The notes under the pieces were generated by a model, which saw only the letters and a list, made by a program, of their open reading frames with translations, had not been told where the DNA came from and did not search any database. A DNA stretch of 64,000 nucleotides. Origin: Volvox africanus. Lineage: Eukaryota; Chlorophyta; Chlorophyceae; Chlamydomonadales; Volvocaceae. Location: the NCBI GenBank assembly GCA_030268105.1, contig BSDZ01000014.1:759501-823500 (forward strand), written 5' to 3'. Made by a program: the position numbers and the translations under genes. Below, piece by piece: positions 13,954-26,282 of the stretch (within the stretch, counting starts at the first letter, position 1; each line of letters opens with the position of its first letter).

Positions 13954-16900
13954 CTACGAAGGGCAGAAGGACAGACTGAAATCTGTAAATCAATTCAAGG
14001 ACCAAGTACCAAATAGCGTAACAAGAAGAATACCTGCTGTCCTACTGGCGCAATGGCACACGCAATACTGGTTACCACGAAGGTTTTGCGGGTGTCTATT
14101 GACATTTGTCCGTGTCAGACAATTTGGACAATAGATTTGAACTGAAATGGCTATGGATTCTTGAGCAGCAGCAACCAAAGCTTATCGACTTGAGGACTAG
14201 TATCACTTGTGCTGACAACGTAATCGCGAATATTCCAAAATTTAAACTTGTCAATCTTGAATACGTGAAATATGGCATATTACAACTAGATGGCTTTCGT
14301 TACAGAAGAAAAGACGCCAAGAAAGGGCCATGATAGACATCGTACAGAAATACTGCAACTACGGCAAGTGCTGACGGCTGGCAGGCTCAGAGGTTTCGTG
14401 GACCTCATAATTGGGCGTTGATCGCTTTGGATCGACTGTTTTATATGGTTAGTAGCCTGAAGATTTTGTAAATTTCCCTTCTACTTGCGGAGCGCGAGGT
14501 AATGTACGTAGCACCTTTCGCTGCTCCAAGGCTTCTGGATTTGAAGGCAAAATTGATTTAAACTACTTAAAATTGGTTTCTAATTCTTCACTGTTGCCGC
14601 ACTGCTTTTGGTTGGGTTGTTGGTCTGATCGTGTCATCCTTCACTATTCCAGGGCTTGCGGTTCCCGTTGCGTTTCTAATTTTAGATATCTGTTTTGTAC
14701 TGCTTTCATATTTCTTGGCATTTGAAGCCCACGCTGCTGATCGGTCATACTTCTTCTGTAAGGGCGGCTCAGGCTCAGTGCGGAATCGTAGGGCTACGTG
14801 TTTATCTATTTTAGAATGCTTTTCGAAGCATATCTATTGTTCACGCATCTCTGTTGCTGTGGTCTCGCCGAAGTAGGAAGCTAATTGCAACAGCCTGGCA
14901 TTGCATTGATTTCGTCCGTATCAGACCAGCGTTGGCGATTGTATTGAATGTCCTAATTGTGGCGCATTCCTCCACGTAACGGCTCATTGATCGAATGACC
15001 AAGGGAGGTGCATGCAAGCCACGGGACAGCACGCTGCCGCATCCAGGCAATGACAAATCGTTTAAATTACCTTACGGAGTGTTCAGCTAAACAGAGCATG
15101 CATGTTCTTGCGCTACACCTTTCGGTCCATGTTCAAACTTCCGCGCGTAGCCATACAGCTGGGCTCTACTATCCTAGATTGCGAGTTTAGAATATATCAC
15201 ACCATACATGCGTTACGAGAAGACTATACGTTATACCCATGATTGCAATAAAACAAGAGCCGCTTGAACACTGGTGAGTTTTTTACTGCGCGACTGTGTA
15301 TCCCGGCTTATCTGAGTAAGGGTTTCCTATGGAAGCCAGCCTCCGGTTAGTTTACGCCTGACAGCGGTGAGAGGCTCATGAAGTGGGCTCATGGACAAGA
15401 TCAGTGCTTGGTGCCACCCTCCCTCGAGTTCATCAATTGCCGGCCTGGGTTATTTAACCTCATGTACGAACTAACCTGTAGATCTCACTACCACCGCATT
15501 GTGGTTTCTATCTTTCCTTGTGTTTACCTTTCAGACATTTTCTTAATGTCCCTTCGCGCATATTAATACAACAATCCCTGGGTCAAGGCTCCTATTGGCA
15601 CTGTTCGTATGATGGCTCAGCATTGTGCTGGGGGGCCACCCCACAGCCACAGCAGAGAGGATACTGGTGGTGGGTTTGCTGGCTGGTGGTGGGTTTCTGC
15701 AGCCAGCTGTATGGGCTGAAGGCCAGACAGGTGGAGACGTGCACATCTGGGTGGCCAAGAGAAAGACTGATCAGTTTGGGACAGGATCCAAAGTGCTGCT
15801 GGCAGCCGTGTCTGGGAGCGGGCTCACTAATCAGGGCATGGAATCGTCAACGCGTGGCGCAGGAAAGAGACTCGGCCTAACATCCCCTCTTCTTCCAGGG
15901 TGCTAAGTGGGGTGCGCACCCATGGACTAGGGGAAAGGGGACTTCACCATGCGGCTGCACAAGCTGTGGCAGAGCTGGGCCATGCATATCCGCAGCTGAA
16001 CCTGGACGCCTTCCGCTTTCTAGCCCAGATCCTGCGGAGGGCCAGGGCAACAACAGAGGTTAAGGGTGTGGGGAGCCTGGAGGATATTAAGTGCCAGGGC
16101 AGGTGGAGGTCAGCAGCGCTTTTGGCCTACATACAGCCAGATTCAGCCTTGCGCCTGAAGTTGGTGATGTGCATGTGAAGGGGCACCTGCGGGAGAACAC
16201 CGGCGGGATGGGGAGGGGGGAGGACTGAGGAGACTGGTGTACCACCATCTAGAGCCCGTGGAGACTGATGAACACTGCACTACCATGTCATCACCGTCAT
16301 GCAGGTGGTCAGAAAAACACCGGTCGCATGCTGCTCAACAGGGTGAGACTTTTCCCATCCTTGGTTTCCCCTGCTGTGAGTTTCCCTTGTGCGCTCAAGT
16401 GATAAGGATAGCCTTTCTGAGCGCTGTGGGCTGTATTGTCGAACCATGCTGGCCTGCCTTTGCGTGGAGCGGAACTTGTCGAGCTTAGCTTGTAATGTCG
16501 GCCCCTATCCTGTAGTTCTCAATCAATCACCTTCTGCCCTTGGTCCAGTCCGTTGCCCCGTTTCGTGAGCATTTGTGGGCCCATCGAGGGCTTAAAGCAA
16601 GGTCTTGGACTTGCCAAGAAGCAGTTTTGAAAACTCGTTATAGTCCCTTCGGTACGGCTGTGGAGCAGCAGAAAGCGTAACTTTTGCCTACAGGGTCAGG
16701 CTGCATGTCCGCTTTGTTCACTTCCTTGTTCACGAGAACTGTTAGCTTTAGTTCCTTGGATGTTTTGGCAGCCGTTGCGTTCGGTTGACCTCGCTGTATA
16801 TAAAAGGATTATATATACATAGATGGCCGTGAAGGGGCCCACATCACATTTCCGCTTAAATGCGATATGCGCACAGCAATTAGAGCTTCTAGGCTGAGTT

Positions 16901-18099
16901 TAGTATGGCCGCAGTACGGCTTGTAGAGTAAACTCTTTCACCTACTTATAACCCTTTCTAATATCCTCCCTCCACTATCGGCGCGTGCTACTGCTCTTAT
17001 CTCCCATAGCCTTGGCATCAACCACACTGGTGGCACAGTTCATTTGACTGGTTCTTGCCAGCTCTGTATGCTTAATGCCGGCTCGCTAACCTGAATGACT
17101 AAGCCGTTGGCCGGCTGACTAGTTCCATTTTAGGAGCTCATTTGTTGCCAGACCCAGTGCTAAAACCCAACCCTAAACCCTTGAACACCCAAAGCCTTAA
17201 AACACAACTCCAGTTCTGCAGTAATGTAAAGGTCCCTTAGCAGCCCGCCTAATCCCGCCTAAAACACCAAGCCCAGATGATATGTTATATACAGGCAGAG
17301 CCAGCGAGTAAAATTGGTAAAATTACACGAATACTCTCCAATATGGGACCTGAACCAGGAGATTGCCCGATTTCTACGCTTCATTGGTGATCGCCACTTC
17401 TCGCATAGCCGCAATCTGGCAAAGCTAATGGCCATGGAGAAAGTCAAGGCTCACATGTCCAACACTCTATATCCAGTTCTTCTACGTCCATCGCTTTGCA
17501 CACGCTATAGACCGGTTGGTGCGCAAAATGTGACACATCTAAAGCCCAACTACGGAAAGCATATACGTGTTGTGTACTGCTTGCGTGACATCCACATCGC
17601 TAATGAGTAAGCCTTTTAATCCTCAACGCAACGCCACCTCTGAAACCCGCTGGGGGCCATATCCGGACCGACACCAAACAACGGGAAGAAAATGACTTAA
17701 TCATTAAATCATACAGTGCCGGATATGCACGCAAATGCCGCCATGTAGAAACGCCTTGAACTATACGGCTAATGCGAGCAGAAGCCGCCATCGACCGCTA
17801 CTGCGCCCAGGCCCATCCACGAACCCTGAGCCCAATCCATGGCACCCGTCTCCAGTTTCCTCATTTCCTTAAAATATCGTTACCCAAGGAGGGGGCCTTG
17901 TAGCCGCCAACCAAAGCTACAAACAGTTAGCTTCACACCGGCGGTTCAGGAGCTAATCAATATCGCCTTGGCTTGGTAAACCCCACCCGGAATCCTTCCT
18001 CGGCCATTCACTCTCCGCGCCGAATTACTCCCAAGCACATTGTGTACCCGTTTCTAAGGTTTCGTTGCTCTCAATGTGGAACACCTTTACATGTCCCCC
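13954..18099. other. intergenic region without a recognised gene
   Basis: No open frame here shows a family match that I would defend. It should contain the 5' end and promoter of the dynein-2 gene and the 3' flank of the eIF4B-like gene. A short telomere-like run (CCCTAAACCC) lies near 17170. One frame at 15900-16178 (plus) has a faint resemblance to the end of a tyrosine recombinase and is discussed under findings. Confidence 0.5.
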
Positions 18100-20747
18100 C
18101 TAGAAGCGATCCTGGGTATTCTGATAAGGACTTACATAGTCCATGCTGTTGAGCTCCTCATATGCAGGGTCGTAGCCCCGGCCGCGATTGCCGTACCCAC
18201 TGCGGCTGCTGCGGCCACCCCGAATGCCGTCATCCATCCCGCCACTGTGGCCCACCTGCAGACCCTCATCATCACGACGGTCGTAGCTGCTGCCACCACC
18301 ACGGCGATCATAGCCACCACCGCCGCGGGAGTATCCCCCACGCTCTCCACCCCAGTCGCCGCCGCGTCCACCTGTCATAAAGCCATGAGTCCACTATTGC
18401 AAATTAGACAGACAGCATGAAGTCGCGGGGGCTTTGGGAATTAGAGAAATGGCTAGATGGGTAGATTTTCCAAATGCGCGGTGTTCTGCTTCTCAATGTA
18501 CTAAATAGGTAGTGTTCCGCGGCAACAGTGTCCTCAGTCGTCCACCTTGCATTTGACCTAGGATGAGCCACAATTACGCTGGGCCTCGGCCAACTGCGGT
18601 TACTTAGGGACGACACGGTGAAACTTCTCATCTTACACCAGCCCCAGTAACATTATGAAAGACCTGGATTATGCACATTACCGCGAGGACCATTGTTATA
18701 GTCGCCTTCGTTGCGCTCGTAGCCACCGCCACTACGACCGCCCTCTCTGTCGCCGCCACTGCGCCCACCATCACGGTCATAAGACCGCTCGTACCGGTCA
18801 TAGCCGCCATCACGCGGCGCCCGCTCGTACACAGCTCCTCCTCGACCACCTACAGATCCCAGAAAACTGTGAGATACCATACAATGCCAGGTCAGTCTTC
18901 CTAGTGTAAGATCCTCCGGAAAAAATCATACAATGCATTTTAAGCTTAGCTTGGCCAACTTGGCCTACTTACGGGACAAAGCTCCATCAGCTGTACATTC
19001 AGATACTACCTGAAATTTCATTTCAAACTTCTCTTCTCACGCATCATTACCAAAATCGCGATCACCGTGAGGTTCAAGCCTAGCTATGGTAAAATGACGG
19101 ACTGGATGAATGAAACAATTTCTATTACTCAGTATTCCACTTTCACATAGAAGAAATGCGAAAGCAAATCGGTTTCAAAGTGTCCCTGAACCTTTCCAAA
19201 GTATTCCTGATCTCATGACTCACCCCTTTGCCCGTAGGCTCCACGACTATAGTTGGTAACGTCCCTGTCGAAACCCCCGCGAAATCTATCGTACTCGCGT
19301 GTCTCTCCTCCATACCCTCCACGGCTGGCTCCGCTCTCCTTATCGTAGTGCCCGCGTCCGTGCCCATGCCGGTCATAACCGCCACGCTCGCTGTAGCCTG
19401 CCCGTCCCCCCAGTCGACCGGCTTCAATATCCCCATGCCCCTGCTGCTGTTGCTGTCGGCGCTCGCTGGGGCGCTGGATTTCCCCACGTTGTGCAGCCTC
19501 GAGTGCTAGCGCCTCGAAGGTATCCAGGAGAACCTCAAGATCAGCCTGCAATGCAGCGGCAGTTGCGGTAGAGCCTTTGCCTCCTGTTATAGGAGCACCC
19601 ACAGCCAATAATCGTCCGCAGCTGCATTCAAGTTCACGTGTTCACCAAGAGGTTAAGGGTTTTTAGGGTACTGGGTACCTTCAAGACTTACTCATGGCAT
19701 GCTCGATTAAGCCGCAAATATGGGGACCAGACGAACAGAGCGCTGATGCTGTCCATCTGCTGCCGTCTAAAATCAAATAAGTTCTAAAATTAAACGGCGC
19801 ATTACAGCATAAAGCTGACAATGCACTTTTCGGACGCCGACTGATGCATTACTTCTCGACACTGCCACTTACATTTACACCTGGCCAGACCACCCCAAGA
19901 TTGCATGCAATCAACCGCCCTCCTCCGACATTACATCCAGCACATCAACCTAACATTATATGGCGTTTGCGTTACCCAATGCTGTGTTGCCGACAGCCCT
20001 CCGCCTTTCCACATACCGCACTTCCCCATGCTCCTGCCTTTCCGCTTACAACTAAAAGCCCGCCACGCTGTGCTTCCCCGGTAGACCCGTTCCCATAAGG
20101 TTGATTGGCTGCAATCCCTTTCGTCGTATCGCCGTACCTCACGGGAAGCCAGCTCAGCCTCCAGCGCGGACTGATCCCCGCCATTAGCAGTTTCCAACTG
20201 CAACTGGATTTTGACCTCCTCAATACGTGCCTGGATAGGCCGCGGCCGAATAAAAACACCAAGGCGCACATCACGACCTTTCAGTAGCGAGTAGTTAAGT
20301 AAAACCTCTCTGGCAGGCCCAAGTTACCAGATCAGAACCAGCTAGATATCGAGCTCGTGCAGTGGGGCAAAGCCTTATCACGTGAAATCGGATGAAGCAA
20401 CCAACACAGGCTTTCCCTGCTTCACCCACCTCGGCTTGCTTCCGCTGCTCCAGTTGTTCCGAATTGAGGCGTAACTTCGGCCGCTCCTTCTTAACTGTCT
20501 CCTTCAAGACCTCTTCCTCCGTTTTGCCCAACCGCTCAGCAATAACCTGTTCCCTTGGCTTTGCAGCGCCTAAACCACAAAACCGATAACGACAGGATTA
20601 GATGAACGTCAAAACAACGAAAACAACCTTATTACGCACCGAAAGGGTTACTGCCAGCGCGCACCCTCTGAGCCTCATAGGCCTGAACAGCGTTTGGGTC
20701 TCGAGGTTTGAGTTGTAGCCGCGGCCGTTCGGATGGTACAGATTCTC
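18100..20747 (-). CDS. eIF4B-like translation initiation factor, RGG-rich C-terminus (5' partial)
   Basis: Exons in transcript order are 20640-20747, 20430-20569, 20138-20230, 19224-19583, 18682-18849 and 18100-18371 (TAG stop at 18100). The first two carry the eIF4B-type blocks SERPRLQLKPR, SNPFGAAKPREQV and KKERPKLRLNSEQLEQRK. A helical segment follows (QARIEEVKIQLQLE, then LQADLEVLLDTFEALALEAA), then a long tail of RGG, GGYDR and YERG repeats ending ...QNTQDRF. eIF4B stimulates the eIF4A helicase during ribosome recruitment in the cytosol. Exon phases join cleanly except between 20138 and 19583, where a micro-exon is probably missing. The 5' exons and start codon were not found and may lie near or beyond the LINE remnant at 21.2 kb. 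Another RGG RNA-binding protein is the main alternative. Confidence 0.7.
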
Positions 20748-21149
20748 CTGACATAGGATCTGTGTGCAAGCAGAGCATCAAGCAGGCAAAGAAACAAATA
20801 GGCCTGATCTCACCGCCAAAAAGCCCGCGCAACAACTACACCTTGACTGTGGCAACCTGATATGCCACGTCCAACAGGTAACAGAGCCTGATCTGCAAGC
20901 TGCTATTGTATAAGGATGCTGTCGTCTACCGCGTAACACATTCATGCGGCGGCCTACACGGCATACATAATCAAAATATCCCTGAAAAGGAGGCCAGGTT
21001 ATGGAAGTACCTTGGTCCTTAAGCAATGTTAGCTGTGCGGCAAGCGTGTCAATTGTTAGCCGAAAGGTCGTCGAATACCGGTAGTTAATTAGGCGCCCAG
21101 GACATATGCACAACTTAAAGATATGTTTATATAGGGCTTCACCCTCGCA

Positions 21150-21600
21150 GCTCTTGCAACGACTCGAACCAATTACGATAACGTTGGAGGCACGATGCAA
21201 CACTCTACTTAGCCCGTACATTAGTACAACACACCGTATTGCCATTATAATCGATACGCTAGTTGCCATGAAAAGCAGTGTCTGTCATAGCGCCTTTCGA
21301 GCGGGGATAAGATTAGCACATATTTGGAACTGGTGAGTAGAATGTTGGGATCGTAAAGTGATACGGGTCCTTCGGGCATTAGGGTTGGAATTAGACCGTA
21401 TCTGTCCTTCGCCAGACATTGAGGACCGTGTGAGCAATCTAGCTAACTATAGGCTAGCGGCTTCTGAGGTCATGGAGGAGTTGAAAGATCGGTTTAGAGT
21501 TCAATGGGCTGGTCAAAGACTTCAAGCGAATCCTCGTGAGTTTGTGTCGGATAATCGTCAACCAGGGATGAATATATGCCGGTAATGACAATTGATGGGC
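21150..21600 (+). mobile_element. LINE (non-LTR retrotransposon) remnant
   Basis: The plus strand from about 21240 to 21600 is clearly related to 56870-57240. Shared landmarks include GTTGCCATGAAAA, GATAAGATTAGC, CATGGAGGAG followed by TGAAAGATCG, and GTGAGTTTGTGTCGGAT. The copy at 56 kb lies just downstream of a LINE reverse-transcriptase core, so this segment is the post-RT region of the same family. Its translation includes VMEELKDRFRVQW. It is truncated at the 5' side and carries no RT. Confidence 0.65.
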
Positions 21601-23181
21601 TAACCGTGTCACCTGAAGGGGTACATCCTTGAACCACCATACGAGTTCGGACTGTGTTGCTGGGCTATCAAGGTTAATCGTCCAAATGGTAGGGGACGCT
21701 GGGGTTGTAAATACCTTCTCTGTGGCTTTGATGAAATCGGAGATGAATGTCATATGTTGATGGTATATGACAGGAAATGTGTGTTGGGGGGCTTCTCTGT
21801 CAAATTCCCGGAGCAATCTTAGACTGCGGAAGGATACGCTCACATAAGGGGGCCTGTAAGAAACATTTTTGTCGAACTTAATCGCAAGACTTTGCTCATT
21901 CACATGTGAACCATACGTGTATTCAAGTGGCTCGTGAAGCGTAGGAAGTTGTGAAAACGTTTATGTTGCATACCGGGCAAGTGTCAGTTGCCTTGCTTGT
22001 AAAATAGATGCTCTTGACTTTGCACCTAAAACGTTATCTTAGTGTCGTGCATGTAGTTTACATATTTCCTGAGCACGGGATCAGTCGAAACGGCCTGGCG
22101 GAAAAGTCGAGCGGACAAAGTGCATCCTCGAACAGTCCCTGTCTTATAACTTAATCTATCTCATTTAAGAGAGCTTGAATCTTCCTAACGAATTGGGTTG
22201 AAATGCGGCTCGGAGGTCTCAGTTTGGTCCATAAGAGTCTCGCGCTCCTGTGCCGCGGAGCAATAGTCCTGTCTGTAACAAACTTTTGTCGAAATTTGCT
22301 AACCAAACTTGCCCGTACATTCATGAAATGTAACTCTATTGAGTAAGAGGGATATGGAACAGGATAGTGTGCAATCCCGCAACTTTCTAGGTAGGCCTGC
22401 TTGTCAGATAGCGGTTCCTACATATGAAGCGAGCCCTGCATCCTTATATTACAGTGCTAGAGAACTGCCTGTGAGGAAGGGATTATTCATAAGATGCTTG
22501 ACAGGAAAGACACAATCATGGATGCAATCATTCTTGCCTTATTTGTCACTGTGTGATAAGTTCCTAAATGGTAAGTGCCCCTGATTTAAGTGCGATGATT
22601 GCAGTTAGTTTTGATGTATGATATGTCACACATTATTGTGCAGGTTGTGTAGTGACAGGGTTAGGTTATTAGCAGGTGTATGTGCGTGGTTATCAGATAG
22701 AAGCACGCATGCAGTAGCAGGCATGCATTTGTCACGGAGGACATTGTGCGCCACAGTTCCGTACAGCTTGCATGCTCGTTTGATAGCGCGCACCAATGAT
22801 TAAACTGCTTTGCGCATGGCAAAGCTATCTTAATGATCGCCAACAATTTCGTCCATAACAACACCCAGGTGAGCACTGGTCGAATATTCCATCGATCTCC
22901 CATTGCATCTCAAGCTCTCAGGAAGCTTTTCGCCCCAAAGACCGCGTATAACGCATCTGCTTGCCTTTGCAAGGCTTCGGTGAGGTCTCCTGCCCGTGCC
23001 ATGGAATTGGCTCAGAAGCGTGAACGCTAGGCGCAACCACCTGTTGGCGCAACCACCGGAACTTTGCTATAACGAAGTGCAGCCATAACTACAAGGGCAG
23101 ATGCCTCCCAACGAGATGGTACTGAAAGGAAGTCACATTCAGCCATTAGCAAGTGACACAATGACTAATCGAAACCAACGT
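21601..23181. other. no confident gene; between LINE remnant and starch synthase
   Basis: One open frame at 22339-22584 (plus, 81 residues) lacks any motif I recognise and may belong to the LINE remnant upstream. On the minus strand near 22830-23010 a short helical frame (TEALQRQADALYAVFGAK) could be a 3' exon of the starch synthase gene, but I could not join it. Confidence 0.35.
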
Positions 23182-26052
23182 AAGCCGCTGCACGCCCAGG
23201 GCACGCGTTCGAAAGGGCCGCCAGGCTATCCTGCAGCCACTGCTGTCCAACACTCAGCATGACTAGTTGGAAATGTTTCTGCTGCTCACCTAAGCCCATA
23301 ACGCCAGATCCTGCAGTTGCTTGTCCGTGCTCCATCAAGGTGCTCCGTAAATGCCTGGCCTCCTGAAGTTCACTCTGCCCTTAACTGATGTATATGGTTG
23401 AGCTACTCCTAGCTGACCCTGCCCCGAGAGCTGTTGTGAAAAAATTTGCTCAGCTCCAAGACTTCGCAAAAGCGATTGCAATGCCTGCGACGACTTCTGC
23501 GCAGCAGACTTCATTTTGCGCTAGCCTGGCCGCACAGTCCGACGTGGTTAAGTTATAATCCAGGGACCGGTTGAAAGTGCCAGTAACGTCGGGCGGACCA
23601 AGCAGCTGCGGCAGCGCGGCCAAGATTACGTCTACACCTTTTTGTTGCTCAAGACGGCTACAAACCCAAACAGAGTGCAAGCATCAACCTCCTAGCCAAG
23701 GAGTGACTGCAGTCGCGCCTTCGAGCGGGCCTTACCTCCACAAACGTCCTCACGGCTATAGCGCAGCTCCTAACAGGAAGTAGCGAGGGGCTCCACAGCG
23801 AGACATTAAGGCTATTCAATATAGCACGAAGACCCGAGACGCAACAATACCGCGTAATATCGACGCACCATGTGGGAGACCAGGATCATTGTCCACAGCG
23901 TTCCCAAGTCCAGCAATATTATGCATTGCAGGCTGATGCTGCCTGGCATCACACAATGGCCGAGCCGTTGCCTCCATCCCGATAACCTCACGTGCATAGC
24001 TCGGACTGACGGTGACCAGTAAATCGCTGGAAAGAAGTGCACCTTCGAGCCATGATATCTATTGAAACGAACACTATGCATTTGTAATGGCACCAACTAC
24101 TGATCCACCTTGATGGTATGCAGCAGTTTTCCCTGGCCTTATACTTGCAACCACGGAGGTGACTGGAGATGCCCGCCGTAGAAGGGTTGGATATAGCTTG
24201 GTTGGATTATCATTTTTTGCTGCAAGGCGAACAGGGGCAGCCCCAACCGCCATAATGAGTCCGCAGGAAATAAGTCCTGAAATGCGAAGTTGTGCACTGC
24301 CAGTACTACCTTGGCGCCATTCAAACGCGACACGATGAGAGAACGGAACACGTGAACTGTCTGCCGCATGTGCACCTGCGAATTGCCTTGACAGACATTC
24401 TGGTCGTGGGTCGTGTGTTGACGGTAGCTGTGGGAAAGGACCCTCAAGCCCGCACCTGTTCATGGCAGCTAGACACATAGGGTGGTAAGCTCTCATAGTA
24501 GATAAATGGGATAGAAGAGAAGCAACGTTTCCCGTTCGATCGTCCGCATGGAGAGGTTTTGTCCAAGACCGTGTCCCCTCCACAGTCTATATCGCTATCC
24601 TGTGAAGCCCCGGCCCTTGTAAGAGCAGCACTGCCGAACTCATCGAAGTCGGGGGACGCACCTAAGTGCATCGCCCTCTAGCCAGTTGGTGAACTGCGCC
24701 ATCACATTTCCATCCGATATGGCGACCTGACACAGTGTGTCAGCTATGAGCGGCTCTGGTGTGGAGCAGGCATCAGATGAGGCAGGATGGACCCGGTTCA
24801 CGCCTTCAGGGGTATAATGCAAACCATTCCCTGCCTTGTCTTCGCCGATCATCTGCACAGAGCTGCCATACTTGCAGGCCACGGACTTCTCATCGCTATT
24901 ACCCCTAAGGGCGGCCGCGGTTGTAAACTCCGTGGCACCACTCATGCATTGCCGCTGACTGGGCCAGCAGTAGTGAGGGCTTCGGGCTCGCTCCCCCCCG
25001 CTGGCTGCAGCCTCCTCAGCCTAGCCTGAAGATGACGATTGATCTACAAATAAGGACTGGTTTAATATGAACAGGTTACGCATTCATACTAACCTTTCAG
25101 AACTGCTTTCTAATTGTGCATATAGAACCGCCCTACGTCGATGCAAGTATAACCTGGAGAATTTGGTCGCCATGTGTTCAGGAATGGTACATGCCCTGCT
25201 TGCAGTGCATGAAGCTTATCACGTGGTCGCCTCAAGGTGTGGACTCAGAAATTGGTAACCTCCCACCTCGTGCATCGAAGTTGATGAGGCAAGCTCTTCA
25301 CGGTATGCCTTCAGCCACAACGGCATGGGCCCCGAGGGCCAATCATTGCCAACAAATAGCACTTGATTTTCCAGTCCGAGATCATCCTTCAGCACTCTAT
25401 CTGAGGCAGCACACCCCAACTGCTGGTTTTCTGAGCAGCGTGTGGAGTCTTCAAAACCAGAGTGAACAGCAGCATGTCGGACGTGTCCCGTAACTCGTCA
25501 ACACAGGAGGGAGGGGAGAAAGGGAGCTTAACTAGCCGATGGAAGCCAAGTGATGCCCGGAGCCGTTCCATAACTCTCGATCCGACAGTAATAGCAGGCT
25601 CCACTACGCCATTCTCGAGGACGAATGGGAGGGCTTCCAGCGCAACGAATCCTGCATGTCAAACTGACAAGGAGATCTGGAATTGGAAGACATACGGCTG
25701 GACAAATTTGCCACAATCACCAAAACAGATGCATTCCACCAGGAATTCCCCATCATCGTGCACGCATCGATCCACCCAACTTGACAAGTTGTGACTTATG
25801 CTACAAACGCATTCGCATTGCACAACGATCTAGCACTGCACGCAGGGCTCTAGCTGGCCATCCTGAATTGAGCAGCCAACCAAAGAGGTTGATAATGAAG
25901 GGCATCCGCGATCCAAATCTCAATCACCTGCGTCAAGGTCTTCGTTTGCCACAACAGCGCCGGTGCTGCCAAAGCTGCCTGACATAAGACGTTATTCCCA
26001 ACCTGGAAGTCCGCAAGCGATAACCCTTCCCCGTCGCTGTAAGAATACAAAC
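23182..26052 (-). CDS. starch synthase, glycosyltransferase family 5 (fragmentary, partial)
   Basis: This enzyme would extend alpha-1,4-glucan chains from ADP-glucose in the plastid. Recognisable exons are: 25928-26052 (SYSDGEGLSL...NNVLCQAALAAP), about 25267-25405 (LFVGNDWPSGPMPLWLKAYR, matching the ANDWH region), about 24170-24362 (AKVVLAVHNFAFQDLFPADS, matching the IHN-YQG region), a segment ending at 23657 (SRLEQQKGVDVILAALPQLL) and about 23182-23282 (FQLVMLSVGQQW...CPGRAAAYVGF). Order and spacing follow GT5. Neither the N-terminal KTGGLGD motif nor the C-terminal FEPCGL motif was found. The former would lie beyond a copia element inserted in the upstream intron. A frame at 24640-24945 could not be placed. 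The gene may be a decaying copy or merely very intron-rich. Confidence 0.62.
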
Positions 26053-26066
26053 CTAGAGTTGGGAGG

Positions 26067-26071
26067 AATAT
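26067..26071. repeat. target-site duplication (left) of copia element 1
   Basis: The five bases AATAT directly before the left LTR are repeated directly after the right LTR at 30793-30797, as expected for copia-type integration. Confidence 0.9.
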
Positions 26072-26237
26072 TGTTAGAATTACGTTAATTAGTTCGTTCA
26101 GACTCGCAACATGGTTCCGAAACCATACGACTTTATTGTACGGAAATTCTCTGCTAGCGAGCCAATGGCGGCTCTACCAAGGTTAACTTTCTTATCCTTG
26201 AAACAAATAGGTGGTGTAGATCCACTTATTTCTAACA
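26072..26237 (+). repeat. left LTR of copia element 1
   Basis: This 166-bp LTR begins TGTTAGAATTACG and ends TTATTTCTAACA, giving matching short inverted ends (TGTTAGAA and TTCTAACA). The right LTR is the same sequence with a 33-bp internal deletion after CATGGTT. Confidence 0.92.
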
Positions 26238-26250
26238 GGTTATGAGCCCC
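26238..26250 (+). promoter_or_regulatory. primer-binding site matching initiator tRNA-Met anticodon arm
   Basis: GGTTATGAGCCC immediately follows the left LTR. It is complementary to GGGCTCATAACC, the anticodon stem-loop (CAU) type sequence of initiator tRNA-Met, not to a tRNA 3' end. Drosophila copia is known to use such a half-tRNA primer. The same site recurs at 32060 and 60011. Confidence 0.75.
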
Positions 26251-26282
26251 GCGCATAGGCGCGCGTAGGAGAGGCCATATCC

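Noticed and set aside
17160..17195. Telomere-like run (CCCTAAACCC) and similar TTTAGGG pieces at 32197 and 50245
   Set aside because: Each is only one or two repeat units, too short to be an interstitial telomere; chance or LTR-end sequence is sufficient.
18132..18420. Ala- and Thr-rich frames on both strands at the eIF4B-like RGG exon
   Set aside because: Shadows of a GC-rich Gly/Arg coding exon; the RGG frame is supported by splice phase and similarity.
21454..21903. 149-codon minus-strand frame
   Set aside because: Antisense to the LINE remnant, with no recognisable domain.
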